This document shows, in pieces, positions 1 through 9,134 of a DNA stretch of 64,000 nucleotides. Origin of the DNA: Hungatella hathewayi WAL-18680. Lineage in GTDB: Bacteria; Bacillota; Clostridia; Lachnospirales; Lachnospiraceae. Position 1 is the first letter of the stretch; every line of letters begins with the position of its first letter. The position numbers and the translations under genes were made by a program. The stretch is taken from positions 372,001-436,000 of the forward strand of contig NZ_JH379027.1 of NCBI RefSeq assembly GCF_000235505.1, read 5' to 3'. A model generated the notes under the pieces. It made no database searches, was not told the DNA's origin, and worked only from the letters and a program-made list of their open reading frames with translations.

Positions 1-2
1 AG

Positions 3-1181
3 GAGATTAACCGGTCTTTGATATTGAAGAATTTACGCAGGGAAGAGATGTGTTCCAGGGCTTATCTGGCGGGACTTACGGGGTTGAAGCAGGCGACGGT
101 TACGAATATCATGAAAGACCTTCTGGACGCGGAGCTTGTGAAGGAAGTGGGCTTCTTGAATGGCAGCAAGGGGCGGCGCTCGATTGGGGTCTCCATTAAT
201 TCTGAGAAATACAGGGTGATTGGGGTCAGACTTGCCAGGAAGCATTACAGCGTGGGGCTGTATGATTTATCAGGCGGGCTGATTACGGAGAACCGGGTGG
301 ATTTCCGGCCGGGAGAGCAGATGGACGCGCAGATGACGCTGGCGAAGATTGCCGGCGATATGCATGCGCTGATGAAACGGTATAAAAAGGACAAGATTCT
401 GGCGGCCGGCATGGCGGTGCCGGGGCCGTTTATTGCCAAGAAGAACCGGATTGCGTTGATAACTGGGGCGGATATCTGGAAGGATGTGGATATCAAGTCA
501 TTTTTTGATAGGGAAATGGAGATCCCTGTCTTTCTGGAGCACAATGCCAATGCGGGCGCCTATGCGCATATGTGGGATTTGAAGAAAGATTATCAGGATG
601 ATATTCTGATCTACATTGCGGCGGGGCAGGGAATCGGAGCGGGCATTATCATGGATGGGAAAATCTATGAGGGGGCCCTGGGGACCGCCGGTGAGATTGG
701 ACATATGAGCATTGACAGAAACGGCAGAGACTGTGCCTGCGGGAACCGGGGCTGTCTGGAGCGGTATGCGTCCTCCCTGGAACTGGTGCGGGAGATATAC
801 GGCGACAAGGCCGGGACGCCGGGTTGCAATTTTGAGGATGTGGAGCGTCTGGTGGGAGAAGGAGACGAGGTCTGCGTGGAGGCATACCGCAGGGCCTGCG
901 AGAGCCTGGGAATCGGGATTATCAGTCTGGTCAATGTGCTGAATCCCAATCGGATTATCATCGGGGACGATATGGCGTTTCCAAATCCGGCTCTGATGGA
1001 GCAGGTGGTGCGGGAAACGGTTAAAAAAGGAGTCCTGAAGGATGTGTGGGAGGACTTGAAACTTTCGGTCAGTGTGTATGAGGGAGACGCCATTTTGAGG
1101 GGTGCCGCTTTTGTGGCGATTGACCATATCTTTGACACCCCCGGACAGTTTATCAAAGAAGAGTTTGACAGTGTAAAATAG
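3..1181 (+). CDS. ROK family transcriptional regulator (5' end outside window)
   Basis: This is a sugar-responsive repressor of the ROK family, with an N-terminal winged helix followed by a sugar-kinase-like domain. The frame is open back to the window edge (codons for EINRSL precede the first possible start, TTG at 18), so the true start lies upstream. The first 45 visible residues form the DNA-binding domain (SRAYLAGLTGLKQATVT). The kinase-like part shows the ROK glycine motif and the zinc-binding cysteines CACGNRGC near residue 237. Transaldolase and transketolase genes follow, so a pentose or hexose regulon is plausible, but the effector cannot be read from the sequence. Confidence 0.85.
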   Translation, partial: EINRSLILKNLRREEMCSRAYLAGLTGLKQATVTNIMKDLLDAELVKEVGFLNGSKGRRSIGVSINSEKYRVIGVRLARKHYSVGLYDLSGGLITENRVDFRPGEQMDAQMTLAKIAGDMHALMKRYKKDKILAAGMAVPGPFIAKKNRIALITGADIWKDVDIKSFFDREMEIPVFLEHNANAGAYAHMWDLKKDYQDDILIYIAAGQGIGAGIIMDGKIYEGALGTAGEIGHMSIDRNGRDCACGNRGCLERYASSLELVREIYGDKAGTPGCNFEDVERLVGEGDEVCVEAYRRACESLGIGIISLVNVLNPNRIIIGDDMAFPNPALMEQVVRETVKKGVLKDVWEDLKLSVSVYEGDAILRGAAFVAIDHIFDTPGQFIKEEFDSVK

Positions 1182-1223
1182 CCGTACGGTATGGCAGTGC
1201 AGAAAATGAGACAGAAATCAATA

Positions 1224-1283
1224 CAAAAATTGATTCGGAAAATGATGCGAAAAATGATACGGAAAATGGTACGGAAAACAAGA
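1224..1283. repeat. Degenerate 12-bp tandem repeat
   Basis: Five consecutive 12-bp units of the type CGGAAAATGATG lie between the ROK gene and its terminator. The copies diverge at one to four positions. I see no coding or protein-binding role. Confidence 0.6.
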
Positions 1284-1327
1284 AAAATCAGGGCAAAAAT
1301 CGGAAACCGGTTTGACCCTGATTTTTT
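1283..1327 (+). terminator. Rho-independent terminator after ROK gene
   Basis: Arms AAAATCAGGG and CCCTGATTTT enclose a 22-nt loop and end in a T run. The hairpin separates the ROK gene from the transaldolase promoter. Confidence 0.75.
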
Positions 1328-1362
1328 GTTGTACAATAAATAAGATATTTTCCGTTTTCGTA

Positions 1363-1390
1363 TTGACATTTCCATATCCTGTGGTAATAT
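1363..1390 (+). promoter_or_regulatory. Sigma-A promoter for transaldolase/transketolase
   Basis: TTGACA is followed by 16 bp and TAATAT, about 65 bp upstream of the transaldolase start. The -35 is perfect and the -10 matches at four of six positions. Confidence 0.6.
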
Positions 1391-1455
1391 TTAAATGAAA
1401 GTATTGATTAATTGAATTAATACATAAAATGAAAGAATGAAAAGGAGAAGGAATT

Positions 1456-2109
1456 ATGAGATTTTTCGTGGACACAGCAAAGGTGGAGGATATTAAGAAG
1501 GCCAATGATATGGGAATCATCTGTGGAGTGACGACAAACCCGTCACTGATTGCCAAAGAAGGCCGCGATTTCAAAGAAGTGATCAAGGAAATCACAGAGA
1601 TTGTGGACGGCCCAATCAGCGGGGAAGTGAAGGCCACCACAGTTGACGCAGAAGGTATGATACGGGAAGGCCGCGAGATTGCTGCCATTCACCCGAACAT
1701 GGTAGTGAAAATCCCTATGACCGTAGAGGGCTTAAAAGCCGTAAAGGTATTAACCGCCGAGGGAATTAAGACCAATGTAACCCTGATTTTCTCCGCCAAC
1801 CAGGCGCTGCTGGCGGCCAGAGCCGGTGCTACCTACGTTTCCCCATTTTTGGGACGTCTCGATGACATTTCCCAGAATGGTGTTGATTTAATCCGCACGA
1901 TTGTGGAAATGTTTGAGATGGGCGGAATTGAGACCGAGATTATCGCGGCCAGCATCAGAAATCCGATTCACGTGACAGACTGTGCGTTAGCCGGAGCCGA
2001 TATTGCTACCGTGCCTTACAACGTTCTGGAGCAGATGACAAAGCATCCGCTTACAGACCAGGGCATTGTAAAATTCCAGGCTGACTATAAGGCCGTATTC
2101 GGAGAGTAA
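1456..2109 (+). CDS. tal: Transaldolase (TalC/FSA-type short form)
   Basis: This enzyme transfers a dihydroxyacetone unit between sugar phosphates in the non-oxidative pentose phosphate pathway. The 217-residue length is that of the short class I transaldolase/fructose-6-phosphate aldolase subfamily. The start MRFFVDTA, the GVTTNPSL segment and the Schiff-base lysine region VVKIPMT (near residue 86) are characteristic. The RBS AAAGGAGAAGG precedes ATG. A two-gene split transketolase follows 20 bp later, so the three genes likely form one operon. Telling transaldolase from fructose-6-phosphate aldolase needs an assay. Confidence 0.92.
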   Translation: MRFFVDTAKVEDIKKANDMGIICGVTTNPSLIAKEGRDFKEVIKEITEIVDGPISGEVKATTVDAEGMIREGREIAAIHPNMVVKIPMTVEGLKAVKVLTAEGIKTNVTLIFSANQALLAARAGATYVSPFLGRLDDISQNGVDLIRTIVEMFEMGGIETEIIAASIRNPIHVTDCALAGADIATVPYNVLEQMTKHPLTDQGIVKFQADYKAVFGE

Positions 2110-2129
2110 ATAAAAGGGGGAAATCAATT

Positions 2130-2969
2130 TTGGCAGACTATCTGGAACTGAAAAAAACAGCCAACGAGATTCGCAAAGGCATTGTGACAGCTGTTCACAG
2201 CGCCAAGTCCGGTCATCCGGGCGGCTCTCTTTCCTCGGCCGATATTTTTACCTATCTCTATTTTAAGGAAATGAACGTGGACCCAAAGGAGCCTCAGATG
2301 TCGGGGAGAGACCGTTTTGTACTCTCCAAGGGCCATGTGGCCCCGGGCTACTATTCAACGCTTGCCCATCGTGGATTTTTTCCGGTGGAGGATTTGAAGA
2401 CACTGAGACATACCGGTTCCTATCTGCAGGGGCATCCGGATAAAAAGCATATTCCGGGTGTGGATATGTCCAGTGGTTCTCTGGGACAGGGAATCTCAGC
2501 CGCCACAGGCATGGCATTGTCCGCCAAGCTGCAGGTGGAGGATTATCGGGTATATACATTATGTGGAGACGGGGAACTGGAGGAAGGCCAGGTATGGGAA
2601 GCGGCTATGTTTGCCGGTTTCCGCAAGCTGGACAATCTGGTCGTGATTGTGGACAATAACGGACTGCAGATTGACGGGGCCATCGATGAAGTGTGCTCCC
2701 CATATCCCATTGACAAGAAGTTTGAGGCCTTCCAGTTCCATGTGATTAATATCGACGGCCATGATTTTGGCCAGATAGAGAAGGCGTTTGAGGAGGCCAG
2801 ACAGACGAAAGGAAGACCGACAGCCATTATCGCAAAGACCTTAAAGGGAAAAGGCGTTTCCTTTATGGAGGGTTCGGTAAGCTGGCACGGAGTGGCCCCC
2901 AATGATGAGCAGTATGTGGCTGCCATGGAAGAACTTGAGAAAGCGGGGGAAGCATTATGTCAGGAGTAA
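2130..2969 (+). CDS. Transketolase, N-terminal (TPP-binding) subunit
   Basis: This is the thiamine-diphosphate-binding half of a two-subunit transketolase of the non-oxidative pentose phosphate pathway. The GDGELEEGQ...NN motif that binds Mg2+ and TPP lies at residues 147-178, and the HPGGSLSSAD segment is near the N terminus. The 279-residue length matches the split form found in many clostridia and archaea. The start is TTG at 2130, preceded by AAAGGGGGAAA; no ATG is suitably placed. The gene overlaps its partner by 13 bp, which suggests translational coupling. Confidence 0.93.
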   Translation: MADYLELKKTANEIRKGIVTAVHSAKSGHPGGSLSSADIFTYLYFKEMNVDPKEPQMSGRDRFVLSKGHVAPGYYSTLAHRGFFPVEDLKTLRHTGSYLQGHPDKKHIPGVDMSSGSLGQGISAATGMALSAKLQVEDYRVYTLCGDGELEEGQVWEAAMFAGFRKLDNLVVIVDNNGLQIDGAIDEVCSPYPIDKKFEAFQFHVINIDGHDFGQIEKAFEEARQTKGRPTAIIAKTLKGKGVSFMEGSVSWHGVAPNDEQYVAAMEELEKAGEALCQE

Positions 2970-3916
2970 TCGGAACATCCGGCAAGAAGATTGCCACACG
3001 GGAAAGCTATGGAAATGCCCTGGCGGAGCTTGGCCGGGAAAATGAGAAAATCGTGGTGCTGGATGCCGATTTGGCGGCGGCGACTAAGACCGGAATTTTT
3101 AAGAAGGCATTTCCGGAGCGTCATATTGACTGTGGAATTGCAGAGTGCAATATGATGGGGATAGCGGCAGGACTCGCGGCTACGGGCATGGTTCCTTTTG
3201 CCAGCAGTTTCGCCATGTTTGCGGCCGGAAGAGCTTTTGAGCAGGTTCGCAATTCCATTGGTTATCCTCACCTGAATGTGAAGATTGGTGCTACCCATGC
3301 GGGAATCTCCGTGGGGGAGGATGGGGCGACCCATCAATGCAACGAGGATATTGCCCTGATGCGGACTATTCCGGGGATGGTGGTTATCTGTCCTTCTGAC
3401 GATGTGGAGGCGAAGGCGGCTGTCCGTGCGGCGGCAGAATATGACGGACCGGTATACCTGCGGTTCGGGCGTCTGGCCGTGCCGGTGATTAACGACAGGG
3501 AAGATTATAATTTTACCATCGGTAAGGGAATGATACTCCGGGAAGGCAAAGATGTGACCATCGTGGCTACCGGCCTGCCAGTGTCCTCCGCCCTGGAAGC
3601 GGCGGCTCTGCTTGAGAAAGATGGAATTGACGCGGAGGTAATCAACATCCACACCATCAAACCTCTTGACGAGGAGCTTATCACCGCCTCAGCCAGAAAG
3701 ACCGGCAAAGTGGTGACAGTGGAAGAGCATTCGGTTATCGGAGGTCTGGGAAGTGCAGTCTGCGACGCCCTCTGTGGCAGCTGCCCCGTTCCGGTAAAGA
3801 AGATTGGCATGCAGGACCAGTTCGGCGAATCAGGCCCGGCTATGGAGCTGATTCATAAATACGGGCTGGACGGCGAGGGCATTTATGCCCAGGTGAAAGA
3901 GTATTTGGGCCGGTAA
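2957..3916 (+). CDS. Transketolase, C-terminal subunit
   Basis: This is the pyrimidine-binding and C-terminal half of transketolase and works with the preceding gene product. It has the pyrimidine-domain core (residues about 10-180, including GIAECNMMGIAAGLA and GATHAGISVGEDGATHQ) and a C-terminal transketolase domain that ends in a typical EHSVIGGLGSAV segment. The ATG start lies inside the upstream gene. A strong terminator follows about 30 bp after the stop, which closes the operon. Confidence 0.93.
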   Translation: MSGVIGTSGKKIATRESYGNALAELGRENEKIVVLDADLAAATKTGIFKKAFPERHIDCGIAECNMMGIAAGLAATGMVPFASSFAMFAAGRAFEQVRNSIGYPHLNVKIGATHAGISVGEDGATHQCNEDIALMRTIPGMVVICPSDDVEAKAAVRAAAEYDGPVYLRFGRLAVPVINDREDYNFTIGKGMILREGKDVTIVATGLPVSSALEAAALLEKDGIDAEVINIHTIKPLDEELITASARKTGKVVTVEEHSVIGGLGSAVCDALCGSCPVPVKKIGMQDQFGESGPAMELIHKYGLDGEGIYAQVKEYLGR

Positions 3917-3946
3917 TCAGATTCGAAAGATAGATTTTATAGAATG

Positions 3947-3984
3947 GCCGTAAATTTTGAGCAATCAGAATTTACGGCTTTTTT
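3947..3984 (+). terminator. Terminator after transketolase operon
   Basis: GCCGTAAATT pairs with AATTTACGGC and is followed by six T residues. Confidence 0.85.
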
Positions 3985-4133
3985 GGTACATAAAATAACT
4001 GTGGTGGCTGGTGCTGGTTCAATATATTAAGAGAGCTGTAATAAAAACTTTATTGTAAAAAGTTGTCAGATGAGGTAGGATGTAACTGGTTATAAAATGT
4101 TCATAATGCAGCAGAAGGCGGAAGGAGAAGAGG

Positions 4134-5846
4134 ATGAACAGAAAAGGATTCAGAAGTGTGAGAGCGCTGGCGCTGCTTGCGGCAGTGGTCTGCAGCGTGG
4201 GAGCCGTGGGAACGGTGACGTCCCGGGCAGATGAGACGGTGCAGTCAACGGAGGAGACCCAGGTGTTTGTACCACAGGTCAGTGCGTCGATTACATCATG
4301 TGCGATTACCTCAGATAAAAATAATATACATATAACGGCAAATGGCAGCGGTGACACCACAGGGACAGACGGGAAGATGTATCTGTTTGAGCTTCAGCCT
4401 TATGAAGATGGGATTGGGAGCAGGACGGATTATATTACATCGACAGGAGTTGGCGCAGGAGCAGCCTTTACAATTCCACTGAACCATAATACTGCGTCAG
4501 ACCGGCTGTACAGCAAGTTTGTGATGGCGGTTTATGATACGGAAGGTAAGACATTTATGGAGGTCAGTTCCCCCCATTATGTGACAAATCCGGAAGTGGT
4601 TGCCAAGAACCAGGCGGAGTTTAAGATAGCTTTATCTAAGAAGGGACTGAACATTGAGTTAGATATGCTGGCTGATGCATTTGAGCTGGGCGTAAAACAT
4701 GCGTCAACCAACATTGCATTTTCACAGCTTGTAGGGACAGGAATCGAATATACCTATGACGGAAAAGTTTATCATTTTAATAAAGCGGTAGTAGATGATT
4801 ACGACAAAACCATCAGTGCCATGTCTAGTAAAGGTATGACGGTGACAGCGATTATCCTGAATGACTGGAATCCGGCTACGCCTGAGCTGGTTTACCCGGG
4901 AACTAAGAAAGCTTCCAATGCATTTTATTACATGTTTAATGCGGCCACACAAAAGGGATTTGAGGAGACGAGAGCCATAGCAGCTTTTCTGGCAGAGCAT
5001 TACAATGGTTCTAACCCGAAGGCGGGAAAAGTATCCAACTGGATTATCGGTAATGAGATTAACAACCAGCAGTGGAACTATATGGGGCCGATGGACTTGA
5101 CCAATTACGTCAAGGCATTCCAGCAGGCGTTCCGTGTATTCTATACGGCGATTAAGAGTACCAGCGCCAACGACCGCGTGTATTTCTCCCTGGATTATTA
5201 TTGGAATTCAGCGGGGGATAACAGCCTTCGTTATACGGGGCGTGAGATTATGGAGTCCTTCAATGCCATGTGTATCGTTCAGGGACAGATGGAGTGGGGG
5301 CTCGCCTATCATCCATACCCACATCCGATGACAGAGCCGGAATTCTGGGATGACGCGGCTACGGGAACGATTACCAACGATGCCAAATCTCCGATTATTA
5401 ACTTTGCAAATATCAATGTACTGACAGATTACATAAGCGGTGACGCTTACAAAACGCCGTCAGGCGGTGTGCGGCACGTGATTTTGACGGAGGAGGGATT
5501 CACATCCAGAAGCGCTACAAGAGGTGACATTCCGGAGATTCAGGCGGCGGCTTATGCCTATTCCTATTATCTGGTAGACAGCAATCCTTACATTGACGCT
5601 TATATTCTAAGCCGTCAGGTGGATGCGCCGGAGGAGGGGGATTTACGTTTTGGCCTCTGGGAATGTGATAGGACGCAGACAACCAAGCATGTTGCCACTA
5701 ATCGTAAGAAAATATGGCAGGTGTTCAAGAATATTGATAAAAAAGAACAGACTCTATCAAATACGGAATTTGCAAAGTCGATTATTGGAATCAATAAATG
5801 GTCAGATGTAATTCCGAATTTCAGGTGGAGAAGTCTGGAGAAATAA
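4134..5846 (+). CDS. Secreted DUF5722 protein, glycoside-hydrolase-like
   Basis: This 570-residue exported protein matches the DUF5722 type. Residues 1-32 form a signal peptide (basic start, ALALLAAVVCSVGAVG core). An N-terminal beta domain (about 40-160) precedes a TIM-barrel-like region. Two acidic positions resemble the clan GH-A catalytic pair: E308 in GNEIN at the end of a barrel strand, and E453/E454 in LTEEGF about 146 residues later. The catalytic assignment is inference from spacing and motif, not a known result for this family. An RBS (GGAAGGAGAAGAGG) lies just before ATG and a hairpin terminator follows. The substrate is unknown; an extracellular polysaccharide is likely. Confidence 0.7.
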   Translation: MNRKGFRSVRALALLAAVVCSVGAVGTVTSRADETVQSTEETQVFVPQVSASITSCAITSDKNNIHITANGSGDTTGTDGKMYLFELQPYEDGIGSRTDYITSTGVGAGAAFTIPLNHNTASDRLYSKFVMAVYDTEGKTFMEVSSPHYVTNPEVVAKNQAEFKIALSKKGLNIELDMLADAFELGVKHASTNIAFSQLVGTGIEYTYDGKVYHFNKAVVDDYDKTISAMSSKGMTVTAIILNDWNPATPELVYPGTKKASNAFYYMFNAATQKGFEETRAIAAFLAEHYNGSNPKAGKVSNWIIGNEINNQQWNYMGPMDLTNYVKAFQQAFRVFYTAIKSTSANDRVYFSLDYYWNSAGDNSLRYTGREIMESFNAMCIVQGQMEWGLAYHPYPHPMTEPEFWDDAATGTITNDAKSPIINFANINVLTDYISGDAYKTPSGGVRHVILTEEGFTSRSATRGDIPEIQAAAYAYSYYLVDSNPYIDAYILSRQVDAPEEGDLRFGLWECDRTQTTKHVATNRKKIWQVFKNIDKKEQTLSNTEFAKSIIGINKWSDVIPNFRWRSLEK

Positions 5847-5858
5847 TAGCTCCATGAT

Positions 5859-5892
5859 CAGGAGGCGCCGCTTGGCGTCTCCTGTTGTTTTA
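5859..5892 (+). terminator. Terminator after DUF5722 gene
   Basis: CAGGAGGCGCC and GGCGTCTCCTG form a stem with a short loop, and T-rich sequence follows. Confidence 0.75.
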
Positions 5893-6024
5893 CCCGGCTC
5901 CATTTTCAGATAGACGGGAGGGCGGTTTATCGTTTATACTATATATTAGTAGATGTACCTGTAAAGATATACGAAAGATGCCCATCGTGTTAGTGGTGGT
6001 CATGATGGAAGGGGGACTGCGGCT

Positions 6025-7086
6025 ATGACGTATAGTCACGTAGTGTTTTCAGATGATTATGAGATGTTCGGTGCAGTGGACATGAGTCTGCTATTCAAAG
6101 CGTTGAAGGCGGCGGGGTATCAGCTGGGCATGATTGCCAGGACGATGATGGAGGGATACCGGGAAGGCGACTGCTTCTGGAGTCTGTACAGCCAGATCGA
6201 CTGTGTGGTTCATGAGACAAGAACGGAGGAGGAGCCGGAGCTGGACGGAAGGCTGCTGAAGGAATATATGGAGCGGTATCAGGTGGACAGAAGTGAAATC
6301 CTGTTTGTGGGCTGTGATATCAGCGATATGGAAAATGCCTCCGGCGCCGGGGTGGACTGCGGGCTGGCCCTGTGGGGATGCGAAAGTCCCAGGCATGCCT
6401 GGGCGACCTATTATTTTTCACACCCCTATGATATCTGGAACCAGCTGAGCAAAATCGCAGACCCGTTCCAGGGAAAAGAGTGGGTCGATATGGCGATGGA
6501 GATGCAGTTTATCGCCCAGGCTGGCGTGACCTACACCCGGGATATGTATGACAAGGAGCGGTTTGAGCGCGTCCGGGAACTGGCGTCTCAGGCCATGGAG
6601 ATCGGGACGGGACTTCCCATTGAGCGTATCCGGGATTTGTTCTGCAATGAGACGGGATATCAGACGCCGAAGCTGGACTCCAGGGCTGCTATCTTTCAGG
6701 GGGACAAGATTCTGCTTGTCCGGGAGAGAAAAAGCGGGCTGTGGTCCCTGCCGGGGGGCTGGGTGGATGTGAACCAGAGCATTGCCAGCAATACGGTGAA
6801 GGAAGTGAAGGAGGAAGCCGGACTGGATGTAGCGCCAGTGCGACTGATCGCCCTGCATGACAGAAACAGACACAACAAGCCGCTCTATGCCTATGGCATC
6901 TGCAAGGCATTTATGCTCTGTGAAGTTATCAGCGGTGAGTTTGAGAGAAACCACGAGACGGATGCCAGTGAATATTTTGGATTGGATGAACTTCCGCCCC
7001 TGTCTGTTGACCGGGTGACGGTGGAGCAGATTCAGATGTGTTTTGCGGCCTATAAGAGTAAACATTGGGAGCCAATCGTTGATTAA
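6025..7086 (+). CDS. HAD-like/NUDIX hydrolase fusion
   Basis: This 353-residue protein appears bipartite. Residues 1-130 look like a degenerate HAD-type half: the FSDDYEMFG start lacks the usual DxDxT nucleophile motif, while FVGCDISDMENASGAGVDCGLALWG resembles the HAD motif IV region. Residues 140-345 are a NUDIX_hydrolase_N2-type helical segment plus a NUDIX fold. The NUDIX box starts at PGGWVDVN (about residue 242). Its first conserved glutamate is glutamine, but the KEVKEEAG core with the metal-binding glutamates is intact. Such proteins usually hydrolyse nucleoside-diphosphate derivatives such as ADP-ribose; the substrate here is unknown. It stands alone between two terminators. Confidence 0.75.
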   Translation: MTYSHVVFSDDYEMFGAVDMSLLFKALKAAGYQLGMIARTMMEGYREGDCFWSLYSQIDCVVHETRTEEEPELDGRLLKEYMERYQVDRSEILFVGCDISDMENASGAGVDCGLALWGCESPRHAWATYYFSHPYDIWNQLSKIADPFQGKEWVDMAMEMQFIAQAGVTYTRDMYDKERFERVRELASQAMEIGTGLPIERIRDLFCNETGYQTPKLDSRAAIFQGDKILLVRERKSGLWSLPGGWVDVNQSIASNTVKEVKEEAGLDVAPVRLIALHDRNRHNKPLYAYGICKAFMLCEVISGEFERNHETDASEYFGLDELPPLSVDRVTVEQIQMCFAAYKSKHWEPIVD

Positions 7087-7094
7087 AATAAGAT

Positions 7095-7147
7095 AAAAAC
7101 CCCCGCCTGCCATTAATGATGCAATCCTACGGCAGGCGGGGGTTTTA
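7095..7147. terminator. Bidirectional terminator between convergent genes
   Basis: ACCCCCGCCTGCC pairs with GGCAGGCGGGGGT, with A and T runs on either side. It serves both the NUDIX gene and the convergent DUF4317 gene. Confidence 0.9.
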
Positions 7148-7175
7148 TGTTTAGTTACACGTTATATGTTATGTA

Positions 7176-8354
7176 TCACATATCGTCGGAATCGGCAGCA
7201 GTACCGGCGGCCACTTCATTTTCATGATTAAATGCGGTCACGCTGATGCCGTTGACTTCCATATGGTCGCTGACCGGGATGACCAGACATTGGCGGCCAT
7301 CAATATATTTGGTCTCGATCAGGCTGGTGTACTCCGGGTTGACCTTTATCACCACATCCGGAGTCTCGATGTTAAACTTCTTCGGGTTTGTGATATTGGC
7401 GGCCATCAGGGCAGTCTTCTCCCCGGCAACCATCTCATAGTTGTGGTCAAACTCTTCCATCTTGTCATCCGGGACGCCGCTGTCCTCAAAGAGGCGCTTC
7501 ACATCGGTTTTGGTGAGCGTCAGTGGTTCCGGGAAGTCTTTAGATTCTTCCAGCATGTCGCCAAGCGTCTCGTGGATGTTCTTCACGATGTTATAATCGC
7601 AGTCATCCCCCAGCGTGGTGGCAATAACCGCGTTGAAGGTCTCCTTCTGGTTCTCCGCCGACAGCGGAATGGTGCGGCAGCCGAACATATCCTCGATAAA
7701 TGCCTCCTGAAGCTCCTCCGCGTTTTTGGAGTAGTAGAGAATGCTGTGGATGTCGGTAAACCGGTCGTTGAATACCGGGAACAGGAATCCTTTGGCCGGA
7801 GCGTCCACGATCCAGTCACGGATGCGGTTTTCAATGGTGTTCTTCTCACTGTTGTAACCAAGTCCCTCCTTGGACAGGTGGACAGGGCAGATGCTGCACA
7901 TGATGTACTCGAACACATTGTCAGAGGCGTCATACATCTGAGTGCCGTCCGTGGCCTTGCCAGGCACGTCGTAGACGGCGTGGATGAGAATGATATAGTA
8001 GTTCTCGCCGAAGTCGTAGGACTCAATGATTTTGTTGTAGAACTCGCTTATCAGCATGTCGTCCTGGAGCTTGCTGTTGCGAAGCTGTAACAGAAATGCC
8101 TGTTTGCCCTCCTCTTTTTCCTCTTCCAGCGGAAAATCCATATTCAACAGATTCTTCCCGATAGAACCGGATAAGGTCTGCTTGAAGATGGTAAAATACT
8201 TGAAGGTATCCTCCTCCGGAAGCGATAAGAAGGCTTCTTTTAACTCAGTCTTAATATTTTTTTCCGCATCTACATAACAGCCGCAGATACGGGTGATGGT
8301 GCAGTTTTCCGGGAAAAATTGCTTTCTGATTTCCAGTACCTCTTTTTTATTCAT
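7176..8354 (-). CDS. DUF4317 domain protein
   Basis: This is a 392-residue cytoplasmic protein of the DUF4317 family, which is widespread in Lachnospiraceae and has no established function. It begins MNKKEVLEIRKQFFPENCTI, which is typical of family members. No transmembrane segment, signal peptide or catalytic motif is evident. It is transcribed leftward and ends before the shared terminator. A GntR regulator lies 38 bp upstream on the same strand, so the two may be co-transcribed. Confidence 0.85.
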   Translation of the reverse strand: MNKKEVLEIRKQFFPENCTITRICGCYVDAEKNIKTELKEAFLSLPEEDTFKYFTIFKQTLSGSIGKNLLNMDFPLEEEKEEGKQAFLLQLRNSKLQDDMLISEFYNKIIESYDFGENYYIILIHAVYDVPGKATDGTQMYDASDNVFEYIMCSICPVHLSKEGLGYNSEKNTIENRIRDWIVDAPAKGFLFPVFNDRFTDIHSILYYSKNAEELQEAFIEDMFGCRTIPLSAENQKETFNAVIATTLGDDCDYNIVKNIHETLGDMLEESKDFPEPLTLTKTDVKRLFEDSGVPDDKMEEFDHNYEMVAGEKTALMAANITNPKKFNIETPDVVIKVNPEYTSLIETKYIDGRQCLVIPVSDHMEVNGISVTAFNHENEVAAGTAADSDDM

Positions 8355-8392
8355 AACAGTTTCAATCCCTCTCTTGTCTGAATGCTCTCGTA

Positions 8393-9040
8393 CTAAAATA
8401 AAAGTGAATAAAACTCATCAAAGGTATTTCTCACATTGCGGATGTGCTGATGCATATACTGTTCGGCTTTGGCGGCATCTTTCTGTTTGATGGCCTCCAA
8501 AATGGCGCAGTGCTCCTGATAGGACTTCTCGTCGCGGCCAGGAATGAGGATGGTTTTGCTGTTGTATTTTCTCATCTGGTTTTTCAGGCGGACGGTGACA
8601 TCGATGGCGGTGCGGTTGGGGCAGATGCCATAGATGACGTCGTGGAACTTCAGATTGCAGGCGGAATAAGCCATCAGATTGGAAGCCGCCTTGTGGGCTG
8701 CCATCTCCGCTGTCAGCTCCTCCAGCTTTTTGACCGCTTTCGCATCGAAGCATGGGACGGCCAGCCGGACGATAAATCCCTCCAGCTCCTCCCTCAATTC
8801 CAGAAATTCCAGCACTTCCACTTTAGAATAACTGCGAACCTTGGCGCCTTTGTTCTGCTCGATAGTGACAAAAGCATCATTTTCCAGCATGAGAAGGGCC
8901 TTTTTGATGGTGTTGCGGCTGACATTGTACTCGTTTGCCAGGTCAATTTCCGGAAGGCTTTCGGCGGGAGAATAGTATCCCTGCTCAATCCTTTCCTTAA
9001 GATTCTCATAAACCATCGTTGTCTGATTTGTTTTAATCAT
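8393..9040 (-). CDS. GntR family (FCD type) regulator, first of a tandem pair
   Basis: This 215-residue protein has a GntR winged helix (about residues 8-75, with the recognition helix in EYNVSRNTIKKAL) and an FCD ligand-binding domain. Conserved His/Asp residues (FHDVIY, EHCAIL, HIRNVR) would hold a metal in the effector pocket. It is near-identical over its length to the next gene, so the pair arose by duplication. A TTGACA-17-TATACT promoter lies between the two genes. FCD regulators usually sense carboxylates, which fits the adjacent TRAP-transporter operon, but the ligand is unknown. Confidence 0.9.
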   Translation of the reverse strand: MIKTNQTTMVYENLKERIEQGYYSPAESLPEIDLANEYNVSRNTIKKALLMLENDAFVTIEQNKGAKVRSYSKVEVLEFLELREELEGFIVRLAVPCFDAKAVKKLEELTAEMAAHKAASNLMAYSACNLKFHDVIYGICPNRTAIDVTVRLKNQMRKYNSKTILIPGRDEKSYQEHCAILEAIKQKDAAKAEQYMHQHIRNVRNTFDEFYSLLF

Positions 9041-9102
9041 ATTTTTTTATCCTTCGTTTATATTTTTCCAATATAAGCTGAATAATCTTCTGTCAAATAA
9101 TC

Positions 9103-9131
9103 AGTATAATGAGTTTCCCCGGGCATGTCAA
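9103..9131 (-). promoter_or_regulatory. Sigma-A promoter for first GntR gene
   Basis: On the minus strand TTGACA, 17 bp and TATACT form a near-consensus promoter about 60 bp upstream of the gene starting at 9040. Confidence 0.75.
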
Positions 9132-9134
9132 TAT

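Noticed and set aside
2553-2566. TATACATTATGTGG inside the transketolase gene matches 14 bp of the left switch repeat.
   Set aside because: It encodes the conserved segment before the GDG motif, has only half the site and no partner nearby, so coincidence is likely.
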